A DNA stretch of 12,314 nucleotides from an uncultured Lachnospiraceae bacterium (lineage in GTDB: Bacteria > Bacillota > Clostridia > Lachnospirales > Lachnospiraceae), in NCBI GenBank assembly GCA_946413945.1, contig CAMKMR010000022.1, positions 1 through 12,314 on the forward strand, in the 5' to 3' direction. The notes under the pieces were generated by a model. It made no database searches, was not told the DNA's origin, and worked only from the letters and a program-made list of their open reading frames with translations. The position numbers were made by a program, and so were the translations under genes. Positions 12,040-12,314 of this stretch are shown piece after piece; position 1 is the first letter of the stretch; each line of letters begins with the position of its first letter.

Positions 12040-12314
12040 ATGAAAAGAGTAAGTATTGGAGGGCAGGCTGTACTTGAGGGGATCATGATGAAAGGTCCTG
12101 ATAGATATGCGCTTGCTGTCAGAAAAGCAGACAATACTATAGAAGTTGAGGTAAAGGACTATGTGTCCTTAAATACAAAATGGCATACTGCTAAAATCCC
12201 TGTTATAAGGGGTGTTGTAAGTTTTATAGAATCTCTTTATATAGGGCTTGGAACTCTTATGAGGTCATCTGAATTTATTGAAGATGAAGAAGATGATAAA
12301 AATAAGAAAGCGTC
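12040..12314 (+). CDS. DUF1385 family (YqhQ-like) membrane protein, 3' end missing
   Basis: Ninety-one residues of a DUF1385 protein (B. subtilis YqhQ relatives, about 300 residues or more when complete) are visible before the window ends. The hallmark is the start MKRVSIGGQAVLEGIMMKGP, followed by ALAVRKADNTIEVE, IPVIRGVVSFIESLYIGLGTLMRSSEF and an acidic EDEEDDKN stretch. The family is described as putative metal-dependent membrane proteins of unknown function. The ATG at 12040 has GAGGA (12031-12035) four bases upstream. The frame stays open to base 314 of the last kilobase, so this is truncation by the window and not a broken gene. In clostridia this gene usually lies between rpmE and prmC-prfA, which would be expected just outside. 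Family call is firm; function unknown. Confidence 0.92.
   Translation, partial: MKRVSIGGQAVLEGIMMKGPDRYALAVRKADNTIEVEVKDYVSLNTKWHTAKIPVIRGVVSFIESLYIGLGTLMRSSEFIEDEEDDKNKKA

Overview
The window looks like chromosomal core DNA from an AT-rich, low-GC Gram-positive anaerobe, most likely a Lachnospiraceae member (Butyrivibrio, Pseudobutyrivibrio or Roseburia type). This is inferred from clostridial etfB-etfA genes, the tig-clpP-clpX-engB order, a DUF4364 gene, rho-rpmE-DUF1385, and strong AGGAGG-type ribosome binding sites. No genus marker such as 16S rRNA is present, so the genus is an inference.

Layout. Positions 1-1732 hold the end of etfB and all of etfA, the electron-transfer flavoprotein usually paired with butyryl-CoA dehydrogenase; a strong terminator follows. 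Positions 1873-3060 hold a two-gene mtnN-luxS unit that detoxifies S-adenosylhomocysteine and makes the AI-2 precursor. Positions 3224-7160 are a protein-quality-control block: trigger factor, ClpP, ClpX, and the ribosome-assembly GTPase EngB, whose start overlaps the clpX stop. A bidirectional terminator at 7187-7222 separates this from a convergent DUF4364 winged-helix gene (7290-8033, minus). A divergent, very AT-rich gene for a membrane acyltransferase-3 protein follows (8228-9292). A 371-base gap (9293-9663) has a nested hairpin and the rho promoter region. Rho (9664-11532) carries an unusually long disordered insert with an AT-hook-like motif. rpmE (zinc-type L31) follows with its own promoter, then the start of a DUF1385/YqhQ-family gene that runs off the end.

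How the genes work together. Etf links acyl-CoA dehydrogenation to electron carriers. MtnN produces S-ribosylhomocysteine, which LuxS cleaves to homocysteine and DPD. Trigger factor, ClpP and ClpX cover folding at the ribosome and ATP-dependent proteolysis, and EngB and L31 belong to ribosome assembly. Rho ends transcription.

Most of the window is ordinary housekeeping. I see no CRISPR array, transposase, phage, toxin-antitoxin or recognisable defence system. The points that stand out are the Rho insert, a hairpin that hides the clpP ribosome binding site directly after the tig stop codon, the absence of lon between clpX and engB, the repeat architecture upstream of rho, phased repeats upstream of the acyltransferase gene, and a nested hairpin at 9327-9408.
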